This document shows positions 1-12,879 of a DNA stretch of 64,000 nt, one piece after another. The stretch spans positions 64,501 to 128,500 of the forward strand of contig OY540822.1 of NCBI GenBank assembly GCA_961205875.1. Reading direction: 5' to 3'. The position numbers and the translations under genes are program-made. Position 1 is the stretch's first letter; every line of letters begins with the position of its first letter. Source of the DNA: Sialis fuliginosa (lineage: Eukaryota > Arthropoda > Insecta > Megaloptera > Sialidae). The notes under the pieces are model-generated. The model saw only the letters and a program-made list of their open reading frames with translations. It was not told the origin of the DNA and searched no databases.

Positions 1-81
1 GTCATTATATGTTTACAATTTGTATGTGAATATATTCGTTTTATATTTATCTATTGCGTTCGTTGAACAATCTCGTTACTA
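1..81 (+). promoter_or_regulatory. H1 copy 1 leader and proximal promoter (partial)
   Basis: These bases align with the upstream DNA of the second H1 (13510-13600, opposite strand): both share a TATTTATC-like AT element followed by a leader with GTTGAACA about 20 bases before the ATG. There is no canonical TATA box, unlike the core histone genes here. The rest of the promoter lies outside the window. Confidence 0.5.
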
Positions 82-744
82 ATGGCTGAAACAGATCAAT
101 TATCTGCTGATGCGGTTGTTGCCGTTGCTGCAGCTGCGACTCCTAAGAAAGCGAAAAAGACTGCCGCCAAAAAATCAACTCATCCAAAAACATCTGACAT
201 GGTGAACAGCGCGATCACGGATCTTAAGGAACGTGGAGGTTCTTCACTTCAGGCTGTTAAAAAATACATCGCCGCTAATTACAAAGTTGATGCTGAAAAA
301 CTTGCACCATTTATAAGAAAATACTTGAAAGCCGCGGTCACGAGCGGTGCTCTTGTGCAGACAAAGGGCAAAGGAGCGTCCGGTTCATTCAAATTAGCCG
401 TCGCCTCTTCGAAAAATACTAGCAGTACCGCTGCCAAGAAACCAAAAGCTAAACGTGCTGCTTCTGGTTCCACTGCTGCTAAAAAACCAGCAAAGAAAAC
501 CCCAGCTACAAAAACAGTTGTCGCAAAATCAAAGAAACCCACAACACCTACGAAGAAAACACCAGCTGTCGCCGCTAAACCGAAGAAACTTGTTGCTGCT
601 AAAAAAGCTGTAGCTAAAAAGGCTAAACCAAGTACTCCGTCAAAAGCGAAGAAAGCTACAAAATCACTGAAGAAACCAAAAACACCTAAACCTAAAAAGG
701 CTATAGCAGCAAAGACTACAAAGAAATCTCCAAGAAAGAAATAA
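82..744 (+). CDS. H1: Linker histone H1, copy 1 (220 aa)
   Basis: Linker histone that binds nucleosomal DNA at the entry/exit site. The protein has a short Ala/Thr-rich N-terminal tail, a winged-helix globular domain at about residues 33-107 ([12 protein letters not shown] through SGSFKLA, including [16 protein letters not shown]), and a long Lys/Ala/Pro tail rich in KKP, TPKK and SPRKK motifs. The ATG at 82 is chosen because the other H1 copy in the window starts at the same place and the leader is conserved. It differs from copy 2 by two in-frame indels in the C-terminal tail (6 and 5 residues) and several N-terminal substitutions. No intron, as expected for a replication-dependent histone. 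A histone stem-loop follows at 790. Only 81 bp of upstream DNA are in the window. Confidence 0.96.
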   Translation: MAETDQLSADAVVAVAAAATPKKAKKTAAKKSTHPKTSDMVNSAITDLKERGGSSLQAVKKYIAANYKVDAEKLAPFIRKYLKAAVTSGALVQTKGKGASGSFKLAVASSKNTSSTAAKKPKAKRAASGSTAAKKPAKKTPATKTVVAKSKKPTTPTKKTPAVAAKPKKLVAAKKAVAKKAKPSTPSKAKKATKSLKKPKTPKPKKAIAAKTTKKSPRKK

Positions 745-789
745 TTTCCATCTATTTGAATATGACGACATTATGCATTTTTAAAAAGT

Positions 790-826
790 TGGCCCACATG
801 GGCTACAAAACTATTCACGAAGAGTT
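790..826 (+). terminator. Histone mRNA 3' stem-loop and downstream element, H1 copy 1
   Basis: A 6-bp stem with 4-base loop (TGGCCC ACAT GGGCTA) at 790-805, with one G-T wobble, is followed by a purine-rich element (ACGAAGAGTTA) near 816-826. This is the arrangement used for SLBP binding and U7-snRNP-directed cleavage of non-polyadenylated histone mRNA. Confidence 0.85.
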
Positions 827-1459
827 ACTACATATATCGGTTAATTTTTTAACCTTTTAAATACAGGGTAATGGTCTCGTTAAAAATTGACAGTTAAAAT
901 CACTCATTTAAATATAATATTCTTGTATAATTAAATTTGAAAAATATTACATTTTTTGTTTCCGTAGAGAAATATAAACCCTTGTAGTTTCGCTCTGTCC
1001 GTCCGTCTGTATATAAATTTTACACCGATTAAGATGAAATTTGGTAAACCGACGAAGACTGATATTCCAAAAACAGAAATTATGAAAAAAAAAACACCTA
1101 GTCCATTTACGATATATTTTTTAAAAAAATTAAAAAATGTCGTTGTCAGAGCGTCCCCCATCCCTCTAATTTTAATACTATCAATTAAAAAAATCTGAAT
1201 AATTAGTACTATATAATGAAAATTGCAAAAATAGTTTTAGAAATTATTTTAAATAACTTTTTACAAATCGTAATATATACGGAACCCTAACATGTGCGTG
1301 CCCAACACGCACTTGACCGTTTTATTTATTTAAATACTTCTTTGTACCTGATAACATTTAAAAAAAAATTTACCATAGAAATTACTGTAAATACTTTTTT
1401 GTAAACGTTATTGTGCCCCAATGGGCCATTTAATTTCATTGTTATAAACAACGCGTAAC
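827..1459. repeat. H1 3' flank carrying a hairpin-ended dispersed repeat (958-1320)
   Basis: The first 80 bases match the 3' flank of the second H1. From 958 a dispersed repeat begins (TTTCCGTAGAGAAA), passes through a CTGTCCGTCCGTC segment, and ends near 1320 with a perfect hairpin GTGCGTG-CCCAA-CACGCAC followed by TTGACCG. The same ends recur at 10331-11581, 20109-20155, 28769-28800 (inverted), 30160-30230 (inverted) and 44475-45411. No coding sequence is visible. The transposon class is uncertain. Confidence 0.6.
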
Positions 1460-2289
1460 ATAACATAGGTATACTTCCTGTAAATATAAAATGATTATAA
1501 CTTTGACTAATCTCAGAACGTCATATATTCATCAGAACCGTGTAGAGAAAACATCCGTTTCTAGAAATCGTTATTTCGATCTCATCGTTGGCCTTAACTC
1601 GACATACTTTTTATTATTCAAAATGCAAATTATAAAATATAATGTTTAAAAATAAGTAACAGTTTGAAGACTATATTCAGTTTTACATATTAAAATAAAT
1701 TAAACATGAATTAGAAGTATAGTTTGATTGTAAGTTAACGGTAAATCCCCTACATACGGGTTTGTATTCGCTACAACTCGAGTTTTTCACATTTTACTAA
1801 AAAATCTCAAAAATACAGTCGATTAGACATATGTTATATCAAGTATACAGATGTACACTATTGTAAAATTATAAAGATTGTATTTGATATACAATGAGAT
1901 TGGATACACTGATGTTTTAAAAATCGAATGGTCGAACGAACAGAATCTATTCTAAATGTTACCATACCAAGTAATGGGGAAATGTATGGCACAATTAAAA
2001 TATTTAATTTTTATTAAAAATATTATTTTATAAGTAGATATATAAATATTATATAAAGTATTACTATCTGTAAATTAAATATTAAAACAGTATTTTTTTA
2101 AATTTTGTATATTTATATGTACAAATTTTTGAATGGAATTTAGTAGTGAAGTATATATACTATATAAACAGTACTCTATATATTATATAGAGTGCTGTTT
2201 TTAGGGTTTCATAAAAAAACAAGGAACCCTTACGGTTTCGGTCTGCCAATCTGATGTATGTCACACTCAACCCTACCATTCTCTTAATA
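1460..2289. repeat. Histone spacer block S, copy 1
   Basis: Non-coding block found seven times in the window. The best conserved core is 1505-1615 (ACGTCATATATTCATCAGAA ... TAACTCGACATACTTTTTATT). Downstream come a conserved segment with TTTTTCACATTTTACTAA, then AT-rich DNA and a short element starting at about 2200 (TTTTTAGGGTTTCATAAAA). No ORF is credible here. Confidence 0.7.
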
Positions 2290-4737
2290 CACTGCTTGTC
2301 ACAATTAGTGGGACACTTTTTCAATGTAACACAGTTTTGGTAAAAATTGTCATATTAATATGAAAATTCATAAAAATCATTAGTGTGGTGTTGTTTCAAA
2401 GCCCAAAGAGTAAAAACTCTGTGTGTGCATCGATAGCGGGTGTACAACTCTTGGAGGGGTAAAAAATGGAAAGTGACAATTTCAAGTATTGAAAAAAAAG
2501 TTTAAAAACTGTTTATTCCAAGATAATGATAAAATTCACATTAATTTTTATACGTAGAACTTATTTGAACCCTAATGGTATAAACTATTTTTTAAAATCA
2601 ATATTTAATTATATTTACCACCTGTTATCATCCCCTAAATTTAGGTTATTAGAAATATAGGAAAATATGAAAGAAATTTTAAAAATCTTCAAGGGTTGTT
2701 AGAAATAATCACAATAAATATCAATTTAAATTTCAATAAAATCCGGTAATTTTCAACCATTTTTCTACCCTTTAATATTCAACCCCCTGTGTATTACAAT
2801 TAATTCGAACAACGTAGGTAAAGATAAATTTTTTAAATTTACAAAATAGGTAGTAAACTGTATATACAACGGTACTGTGTGTTAAAAAACACAAATAAAT
2901 TATAAGGGTAGGCAGCAACCCTTAAATACTAAACTGCCCCAAATAGTAGGGTAGAATATTAAATTTAAGTGTGATTTTATAAGAAATCAATTAATGCTCT
3001 TATTTGAAGATTTTTGTGAAAATTTTGGGCACCACAATTCACCCCTACGGATGTAGCTACCCTAAATTTAAAAAATATACACTTTTTTTTAAAACATCGT
3101 ATCTAAAAATTCAGTGGAATTTTTTTGTCATCCTTTCATAATATAAAAGGCCGACATTTGATCTTTCTACACTGGTAAAATTTAAACAATACACTATCAG
3201 GAACTACCCTTAAATTAATATTGAAAATATAGGTATCTATGGAAATTAATGCACAATTTACGAGTTTTTTCGTAAGTTTGGCTCAAATTAATTCAATCGT
3301 TTTGAGATGTTTCTGATAATGTTTTGTTTTAATTTTACCGGTAACGAAAGAACAAAGGTCGGCCTTTTATATTACGAAAGGATGAAACAAAAATACCACG
3401 GACTGTCTAGATACCATATTTAAAAAAATGTGTATATTTTTTAAATTGATGGTACCTATAACCGTAGGGGTGAATTGTGGTGCATAAAATTTTCAAAAAA
3501 ATTGTTAAATAACAGTTTTAATTGATTTTTCATAAAATCGCAATTGAATTCAATTTACAACCCTATTATCGGAAGTGATTTAGTTTTTAAGGGTTGATGA
3601 CTACCCTTATAACTTATTTGTGTTTTTTAACATACAATTCTGTTGTATACACAGTTTACTACACATTTAGTAAATTTCAACGTCTCAGAATGATTGAATT
3701 AATTTGAGCCAAACTTACGAAGAAACTCGTAAATTGTCCATTAATTTCCATAGATACCTATATTTTCAATATTAATTGACATAAAATTTATTTAATTTTT
3801 AAGAAATAATAATTTAAGGGTAGTTCCTGATAGTGTATTGTTTTAATTTTACCGGTGTAGAAAGATCAAATGTCGGCCTTTTATATTACGAAAGGATGAC
3901 AAAAAAATTCCACTGAACTTTTAGATACGATGTTTTAAAAAAAGTGTATATTTTTTAAATTTAGGGTAGCTACATCCGTAGGGGTGAATTATGGTGCCCA
4001 ACATTTTCACAAAAATCTTCAAATAAGATCATTAATTGATTTCTTATAAAATCACACTTAAATTTAATATTCTACCCTACTATTTGGGGCAGTTTAGTAT
4101 TTAAGGGTTGCTGCCTACCCTTATAATTTATTTGTGTTTTTTAACACACAGTACCGTTGTATATACAGTTTACTACCTATTTTGTAAATTTAAAAAAATT
4201 ATCTTTACCTACGTTGTTCGAATTAATTGTAATACACAGGGGGTTGAATATTAAAGGGTAGAAAAGTGGTTGAAAATTACCGGATTTTATTGAAATTGTA
4301 AATTGATATTTATTGTGATTATTTCTAACAACCCTTGAAGATTTTTAAAATTTATTTCATATTTTCCTATATTTCTAATAACCTAAATTTAGGGGATGAT
4401 AACAGGTGGTAAATATAATTAAATATTGATTTTAAAAAATAGTTTATACCATTAGGGTTCAAATAAGTTCTACGTATAAAAATTAATGTGAATTTTATCA
4501 TTATTTTGGAATAAACAGTTTTTAAACTTTTTTTTCAATACTTGAAATTGTCACTTTCCATTTTTCACCACTCCAAGAGTTGTACACCCGCTATCGATGC
4601 ACACACAAAGTTTTTACTCTTTGGGCTTTGAAACAACACCACACTAATGATTTTTATGAATTTTCATATTAATATGACAATTTTTACCAAAACTGTGTTA
4701 CATTGAAAAAGTGTCCCACTAATTGTGACAAGCAGTG
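2290..4737. mobile_element. Foldback (long inverted-repeat) element A, TA target site
   Basis: The two halves are inverted copies for almost the whole 2.45 kb, with centre near 3.5 kb. The ends are perfect mirror images over their first 28 bp (CACTGCTTGTCACAATTAGT at 2290, complement at 4737). TA flanks both ends, and an unoccupied paralogous site CTTAATATATAAAAT exists in inverted orientation near 27997-28011, showing TA duplication on insertion. A unit containing GGCCTTTTATATTACGAAAG occurs three times: inverted at about 3010-3200 and direct at 3330-3660 and 3838-4170. No transposase ORF. TA target and end structure suggest a Tc1/mariner-type non-autonomous element (inference). Confidence 0.85.
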
Positions 4738-5055
4738 TATATAAAATAAAATAACTATAAATAAATACCTATTAAGTTTAAATTTGGTACACGGACGTGG
4801 AATGATAACACAAAAATTGAAATGAGATTTAAAATAATAATAATTTCTAAACAATTGATGCAAAAAATCCAGAATGTAGCTTTTAATAATTACTTTCCAA
4901 TAACAACAATGTTTCTAATATTTTATTAATAATTGAACAAATTATGTTTTTCAATATCTAATATGAGAGCTCTCCAACAAACCAGTGTACGTTTGTAACT
5001 ATAATTTAACATAAATTTGGAGGGACCGTTTTTGTTTTTTTTCTTTGATATTTTC
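4738..5055. repeat. Spacer segment, inverted duplicate of 27600-28010
   Basis: Non-coding. Aligns in reverse complement with the DNA downstream of H2A copy 2, including the ACAAACGTACACTGG motif (here at 4980-4998) and the block with CACGGACGTGG. It leads directly into the H2A relic at 5056. Confidence 0.7.
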
Positions 5056-5129
5056 ATTTGTCTACTCGGTTTTCTTGGGCAAAAGAACACCCTGGATGTT
5101 TGATAAAACATAGTGACACCAGATAATCT
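5056..5129 (-). pseudogene. H2A 3' fragment (relic 1)
   Basis: The reverse strand aligns with the last 25 or so codons of H2A (LSGVT ... LPKKTEKK region): TCGGTTTTCTTGGG and CCTGGATGTTTG are shared with the intact genes. It carries a small internal deletion and substitutions that change the reading, lacks everything upstream, and lacks the normal stop context. The 5' arm of the stem-loop (GGTCCC) is present at 5022-5027 on the reverse strand but the 3' arm is deleted. Confidence 0.8.
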
Positions 5130-5808
5130 GCAGTGCACAACATGAAATATCTGATTAAAAAAAAATATGTATGTGGGTGTTTCTCAGCAAAGCGAGCAAC
5201 TCGCTGTCCCGGGCCTAAATTTCATAAAATACGCTAATAAATATTTATATTTTAATTAATTTTGATAGATAACTACTTAATCTGTGTGCACGACATGAAA
5301 TATCTGATTTAAAAGAACTATGTTTGTATTAAAAATGTATTTTGAATGTCCAAAAACAGTCCCCTGGAGTGTCACAAAACCAAAACAGTTGCTATAGAAT
5401 TAATTAACTACTTGTAAATCAATTAAATCATTTCACAATTTTTGATCAATATTAAACGATGTCTAAATTTTTAATTACGTGCCACGTCGTCTACAGCAAA
5501 GACGGACATGTTAGTGCGTGTAATGAATCGCCAATGACCTAAAGTTAGCTCTTTTACCGCCAAAAGTACCCTGACGCGATTTTGATCAGTGTTAAACGAG
5601 CTTTGGGCGAAAGAGTACGCTTGGATACACAACGATGAACAGTCCCCTGGTTAGTATTATTTTTCTTTGTTTTGTGTATTTAGATTATCTATTAAGTGTA
5701 TCGTTTTAAATAAAATGGTAAATATTGTTTTTATATATATGATCAGGAAAAATACAATACAAATTCATTAAACCATTGTTAATTGTAACTCATTTTTGAT
5801 ATAAATTT
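5130..5808. repeat. Spacer between H2A relic and H2B copy 1
   Basis: No gene seen. Two direct repeats are visible: CATGAAATATCTGATT at about 5141 and 5295, and AACAGTCCCCTGG at about 5353 and 5639. The second pair flanks about 270 bp that itself contains a diverged internal duplication (TTTTGATCA..ATTAAACGA), so it may be an old insertion or a local tandem duplication. Confidence 0.4.
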
Positions 5809-5824
5809 GGCTCTATAAAGAGCC
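5809..5824 (-). terminator. Histone stem-loop, H2B copy 1
   Basis: On the reverse strand GGCTCT TTAT AGAGCC, a perfect 6-bp stem with a 4-base loop close to the animal consensus, 30 bases after the stop. A purine-rich element (CAAAAATGAGTTAC) follows at about 5786-5800. Confidence 0.9.
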
Positions 5825-5854
5825 GTTCTGAAACCTGATGTATGTAGTTAAAAT

Positions 5855-6226
5855 TTATTTAGAACTTGTATATTTAGTGACGGCCTTGGTTCCTTCACTG
5901 ACGGCGTGTTTCGCGAGTTCACCGGGCAATAACAGTCTGACGGCAGTTTGAATCTCCCGACTAGTGATTGTAGAACGCTTGTTGTAGTGCGCGAGACGAG
6001 AAGATTCGGCCGCAATCCGTTCGAAAATGTCGTTGACAAAGCTGTTCATGATGCTCATGGCTTTGCTCGAGACACCAGTGTCTGGATGTACTTGTTTCAA
6101 CACTTTATAGATGTAGATGGCGTAACTTTCCTTACGCTTACGTTTCTTTTTCTTATCGGTTTTCGTGATGTTTTTCTGAGCTTTACCAGCCTTTTTGGCG
6201 GCTTTACCGCTTACTTTTGGTGGCAT
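5855..6226 (-). CDS. H2B: Histone H2B, copy 1 (123 aa)
   Basis: Core histone H2B, dimer partner of H2A. The basic N-terminal tail ([26 protein letters not shown]) leads into the histone fold ([30 protein letters not shown]) and the C-terminal helix ending AVTKYTSSK. Length and ending are those of a normal arthropod H2B, so this copy is the reference for judging the damaged copy at 26438. It is transcribed divergently from H2A copy 1 across a 305-bp shared promoter. Intronless. Confidence 0.97.
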   Translation of the reverse strand: MPPKVSGKAAKKAGKAQKNITKTDKKKKRKRKESYAIYIYKVLKQVHPDTGVSSKAMSIMNSFVNDIFERIAAESSRLAHYNKRSTITSREIQTAVRLLLPGELAKHAVSEGTKAVTKYTSSK

Positions 6227-6906
<680 letters not shown>

Positions 6907-6926
6907 ATGATAAAAGAGGAAAAGAC

Positions 6927-6960
6927 GGTCCCTCCGGGGACCAAATTTATATTAAATTAG
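6927..6960 (+). terminator. Histone stem-loop and downstream element, H2A copy 1
   Basis: GGTCCC TCCG GGGACC at 6927-6942, a perfect 6-bp stem with 4-base loop, then ATTAGAGTTA at about 6955 as a likely U7-pairing element. Confidence 0.88.
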
Positions 6961-9240
6961 AGTTACAAACGTACACTGGTTTATTCGAGAGCTGTCATAT
7001 TTGACTTTGAAAAGCATAATTTGTTCTGCTAAACTGAACCGAAAACCGGAAAAACCGTTATTTATATCTCTAAAACGTGCAGGATTGCAAACCCTATTCA
7101 CTACTAAATTCCATTCAAAAATTTATACATATAAATATACAAAATTAAAATAATTTTCATAATATTCCGTGTAGTAACACCGAATTGTTTGTAAATGTAC
7201 AAAATACATAAATGAATTTATTACACGGGTATTGTCGGCTTTTTGACATTACCAGCTGTAGGCTATTGATTAGAGGTTTTTGAAAGTAACAATTGCCTTA
7301 AAGGGTTTTTAATTTAGTATGTAAGCGATTTTCAAACTGAGAGGTTAGGTTAAAGTAATTTTCATAACATATTTAGGTATAATTATAAATAAACATAAAA
7401 CTATTTTTTTTATAAATTATCTGTTCCTGAAAGGCACATTACTGTGTAGATTTAGACTGACAACTATTGAAAAGAGGGAATGATTAAATTATGCGAACAT
7501 GCGATATTTAAACAAAAATTTCAGTGTGAAACGAGTAGCACTTTCCTCATTGACATCTAGATTTAATAAAGTTTGTGCTAATAAACAAGCACATCCATCT
7601 ATCAATAACTTTTTTTTAATGTTTTGTATTAATACATTTTATACCTTTTTGAAACGTGTTAATTGTTTTATTAAATTAATGGGGGGCAAGATTATATTTT
7701 TTATAGAGGCGTAATAACATAAACTTTGGAAAACACTGAATTAAGTAATCAAATTTACACATCAGATGGTCTGTGGATAAATAAATAATTACATTTCATT
7801 TAGGAGTAACACATAAATATATATTGTACATATATTTAAAAATTAATGATCGTTAAAAATGTATATTATATAAAATAATATTTACTTATTTAATAAAATA
7901 ATACCTATAGATAAAATAGAAGTAAAAGAACAAGTCATACATTGAATAAATAAACTAAACATAATGAACTGGATATGTATGTATATGAATATGTAAGTTC
8001 TTAATATAATTATTAAATAGAAACATCTAGTTAAAAAAAAGTTGTAAACATTATAGTACGTGGATGTATTTTTATTTTTGAATTTAAATGCAATTTTAAT
8101 ATTTAATTTACAGTTAGTAATACATTATATAATATTTATATTCTAATAAAATAATATTTCAAAAAAAATTAAATATTTTAATTGTGCCATACATTTCCCC
8201 ATTACCTACTTGGTATGGTAACATTTAGCATAGATTCTGTTCGTTCGACCAGTCGATTTTTAAAACGTCAGTGTATCCTATCTCATTGTATATCAAATAC
8301 AATATTTATAATTTAGCAATAGTATACGTCTGTTCTTGATATAACATATCTCTAATCGACTGTATTTACTGGATTTTTTCTGTAAAATGTGAAAAACTCG
8401 AATAGTAACGAACACAAACACGTATATGAGTGTTTTATGGTTAACTTAAGATCAAACTATACTACTAATTCATGTTTAATTTATTTTAATATGTAAAACT
8501 GAATATTGTGTTCAAACTGTTACTTATTTTGAAACATTATATCTTATAATTTTCATTTAGAATAATAAAAAGTATATCGAGTTAAGGACAAAGATGAGAT
8601 CCAAAAAACGATTTCTAGAAACGGTTCATTTCTCTACATGGTCCTGATAAATATATGACGTTCTGTGACTGGTCTGTTATAACCATATTATTTTACAGGA
8701 AGTAAATATGTTATGTTACGTAATGCTTATGTTACAATGAAATTAAATGGACCATTAGGGTTACAATATTTGTAAAATACTCACAAGTACCTGTAACGGG
8801 CGTTACAAATTTCGGAAGGCTATTTAAGCTAACATAAGTTATTAAGTCAGGTAATTTTATTTTTATTTTTTTTTGTATAATGTGACTTTAATATAGGCAG
8901 ATATAAACAAAGAAATGAAGCTAGTTTGTATGTTTATTTTTACACACAATTGATATAGATAATTTTTAGTTCATTGCTTGGAGTTGTTAAATGTAAAAGT
9001 GATTTTAAAAACAATATGTTATAATGAAAAATGTGTTCTTTCTTATTGTTTCTTACCATTTAGGCGTCAATTTATCAAGATGTGAACTTTTTACGCAAAA
9101 AATAAATCAAATAAAAAGGTCAGTTAAAAGTAGCGGTTAGTCTAGAAAAAAGCGTAAAATTTTGAAGAATATTAAAAATTAAAGTTAGTTTCAGGTAGCC
9201 AATAATACTATAATAATTTTAGAATTGAATAATACACACT
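6961..9240. repeat. Spacer after H2A copy 1, including inverted spacer block S copy 2
   Basis: No gene seen. 7250-7900 is the reverse complement of sequence split between 21180-21905 and 26072-26240, the LTR element having entered the other copy. The stretch 7417-7440 (TTATCTGTTCCTGAAAGG) is the unoccupied counterpart of that insertion site. About 8170-8760 is an inverted copy of spacer block S (core 8565-8675). Confidence 0.65.
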
Positions 9241-9364
9241 AAATAAATTTATTTTTAACAATATTATTTTATACCTATAATTTATTATGTTATAAGTGAT
9301 TAAATAATGTATTTCATAAGCTTGTAAATAGTATTATGTTTAAACTCTTTTTTGATAAAATTTT

Positions 9365-9774
<410 letters not shown>

Positions 9775-9814
9775 ACACATACTCACTCATTTTATTTCAT
9801 TGACCTACGCAAAC

Positions 9815-9860
9815 GGCCCTCTTTAGGGCCTAAAACTTATTCAAAAAGAGTTACAACTAA
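9815..9860 (+). terminator. Histone stem-loop and downstream element, promoter-deleted H4
   Basis: GGCCCT CTTT AGGGCC at 9815-9830, perfect 6-bp stem with 4-base loop, followed by CAAAAAGAGTTACAA at about 9842-9856. Confidence 0.88.
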
Positions 9861-10056
9861 ATGCGCAAATATTGATTTTCTTATAATTTATACAGCAATT
9901 TTGTCTGATATATGCGTTATCATTGGACAATTTATTTTAAATCTATTTACAGTACTGAATTCAGCAACTCGTCTGGCACCCTTAAGGCTAGAATCGCTTA
10001 CAACAGATTCTAAATTTAAAGACATAATCGGTTATCTTTTTCTATCAATTTTAATA

Positions 10057-12701
10057 TACAGGTGAGTCATATCAGGTGGAACAAACTTGAACTGTGGATT
10101 GAGAAAAATATTTTAAGCAAAAAATATTATATAAACATGTGTCCGGAAATTTATCATGAGGGAGCTACAGCCCTCCAAAATTTTTATTCAAAATTAGTTT
10201 TTATTTAATATCTGGAGAACCCATTATGCTAAAGTTTGGGGTTTACTATTAATAAGTATTATTGATTTCCAGTATTAACCAATTATAATTTAGACCAGGG
10301 CTGTAATGGGCCAGTAGCCCCATCGATTTTTAGGTTTCCGTAGAAAACTAGGAAACCTTATAGTTTCGCCATGTCCGTCCGTCCGTCCTCAAAAATTTTA
10401 AGCCGATTAAGATGAAATTTGGTATACAGACGAAAACTGATAACCCAAAAACAGAAATGATAATAATTTTGAAAAAAAAATTTTTTTGGACCCCCTTTCC
10501 ATAGACTGAAAAGTATTTTCAAAAAAAAATTTTCACTTAATCCATTAAGTGGGGAGTCTTTAGATAGGTCTCCTAAAATGCAATATGACATTTTGATTTT
10601 AACCCTTCAGTCACGATATAATTGCGTTCAAAGTCGTGATAAAAGCGTCCCCCCCCCTTAATTTCTAAACTATCAATTTAAAAAATCTGAAAAAAATTTA
10701 GAATGTAGCTTTTAATTAGTACTTCCACTGAAAATTATAACAAACACTCTCAAAATTATTTTGGACCCCCCTCCCATAGACTGAAAAGTGAACTCACAAT
10801 TTTTTATTCACATATTCCATTGAGTGGGGGGTCATTGGATAGGTATCCTAAAATGCAACAAAAAATGTTAAATGATCTTTTGATTTTAACCCTTCAGTCA
10901 CGTTATATTTGCATTTAAATGTCGTTATTAGAGCGTCCCCCACCCCCCTTAATTTCTAAACTATATATTCAAAAAATCTGAAAAAAATTCAGAATGTAGC
11001 TTTGAGTTAGTACTTTCACTGAAAATTATAACGAACACTGTCAAAATTATTTTGAACCCCCTCCCATAGACTGAAAAATGAACTCACATTTTTTTTTCAC
11101 TTAACCCATTGAGTGGGATGTCATTAGATAGGTCTCCCAAAATGCAACAAATCTTGTTAAATGATCTTTTGATTTTAACCCTTCAGCCACGATATATTTG
11201 AATTTAAATGTCGTTATCAAAGCGTCCCCCCCACCCTAATTTCTAAACTATCTATTCAAAAAATCTGAAAAAAATTCAGAATGTAACTTTGAGATAGTAC
11301 TTTCACTGAAAATTATAACGAACACTGTCAAAATTGTTTTGGACCCCCTCCCATAGACTGAAAATTGTTCTCAAATTTTTTTTCACTTAACCCATTGAGT
11401 GGGATATCTTTAGATAGGTCTCCTAAAATGCAATAAAAAATGTTATATGACCTTTTGATTTTAACCCTTCAGTCACGATATATTTGCATTTAAATGTCGT
11501 TATCAGCGTCCGTTTCTTGTTTATAAATCGTAATGACTACGGAAACCTATCATGTGCGTGCCCAACACGTACTTGGCCATTTTATTATCTAGTATGTTTT
11601 TGTTCTTTAATTTTTTCCTGAGTTAGATATTTGAATAAGACTGTATGACACAAAATACACTTTGCTCATTTATCATAGGATAAACCGTTTACGAGCAATA
11701 TTGATGCAAAAGAAAGGATGCTGAATTTTACTTAATACGGATCCTTCAAATTACAAAAAATATTTTTATATTCTTGTTCTATGATAAAAAATAAGACAAA
11801 AAAATAATAAAAATATACCTCCAAAAATTCATCCTTACTAACAAATAGCCATTTTAAGTATACATAGCTTTCTAGTTATGTTAGTAGTGACTTATAGACT
11901 CCGGAATTACTGAACCGATTTCAATGCGGTTTTCATCAATAGTTAGATCATTTTTACGAGCAGTATCGTGGCTAATAATATTTTATGAAAATATAAGATT
12001 TAACATCAAATGATTAAACAGAATCTTTTGCACAGCGTCTTTTGTTTCTATGTATAATGTCAGAGCTTAGAACTGTCATTTATATAAAAACACAGTAGCC
12101 ATGGACGCTGAAAACAATTACTATATGTGAATGTCAGTTTGAATCATGATACCTACAAATATATATCATTCCACCATGAGTTTGAATGAAAAAATATACA
12201 TTTTACAATATAAATAAACGGATTTTTATAAATAACAATAAAGAACTTCCAAGAAAGGTAACCTATTTATTTATTTTTGATTTTCATACAAAATCTAAGA
12301 TAAGACCTGGTGTTTCCTGCGAGAAAATATAATTTTAGACGATTTTTTCAATAACTACTGAATTGATTTTATTCCGGTTTTCACTAATGTTTAGGTGTAT
12401 AATTTGTAGATTTTTTGGGTAAATTTCATGAAGCCGGAAAAAAACAATTCGTGGTGAACCGTGTGTTGTTAGCATGTTGGGTGGGCATAATTACTTTATG
12501 TTTAATTAAATTAATATCCCCGGGTAACACCGAGCCAATGCGCTTGTATTAAATAAAAACTAATTTTGAATAAAATTTTTGGAGGGCTGTAGCTCCCTCA
12601 TGACAAATTTTCGGACACATGTTTATATAATGTTTTTTGAATAAAATATGTTTCTCAATCCACGGTTCAAGTTTGTTACACCTGATATGACTCACCCTGT
12701 A
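10057..12701. mobile_element. Foldback element B, copy 1, with nested insertions
   Basis: The ends are inverted repeats of at least 120 bp starting TACAGGTGAGTCATATCAGG (right end ACTCACCCTGTA). The arms share the segment with GTGTCCGGAAATTT. Relatives are at 30254-31173 (one arm plus middle) and 50686-51866 (complete, 1.18 kb). This copy is longer because another repeat entered at 10331-11581 and unrelated AT-rich DNA (about 11885-12510) lies in the right half. No transposase ORF is seen. Confidence 0.8.
10331..11581 (+). mobile_element. Nested hairpin-ended repeat with internal ~289-bp tandem units
   Basis: Begins TTAGGTTTCCGTAGAAAACT, has a GTCCGTCCGTCC segment, and ends with the hairpin GTGCGTG-CCCAA-CACG(T/C)AC followed by TTGGCC. 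Three to four tandem units of about 289 bp are marked by AGCGTCCCCC at about 10643, 10931 and 11220. It interrupts foldback element B: the uninterrupted sequence is visible at 30540 and 50970. A closely related copy is at 44475-45411. Confidence 0.7.
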
Positions 12702-12818
12702 TATATTATAATTAAATGAGTGATTTTAACTGTCAATTTTTAATAAGACCAATACCCTGTATTTAAAAGTTTAAAAAATTAACCGATATTTGTAGTAACT
12801 CTTTCGTGAATAGTTTTG

Positions 12819-12834
12819 TAGCTCAAGTGAGCTA
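12819..12834 (-). terminator. Histone stem-loop, H1 copy 2
   Basis: On the reverse strand TAGCTC ACTT GAGCTA, a perfect 6-bp stem with 4-base loop, followed by CACGAAAGAGTTA. Compared with H1 copy 1 one base pair has changed on both sides (C-G to T-A) and a G-T wobble has become A-T. Confidence 0.88.
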
Positions 12835-12879
12835 ACTTTTTAAAAATGCATAACGTCGTCATATTCAAATAGATGGAAA

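Noticed and set aside
1505-1615. Spacer core as a U7 or other snRNA gene
   Set aside because: No Sm-site-like motif flanked by a hairpin, and no segment complementary to the histone downstream elements could be made out.
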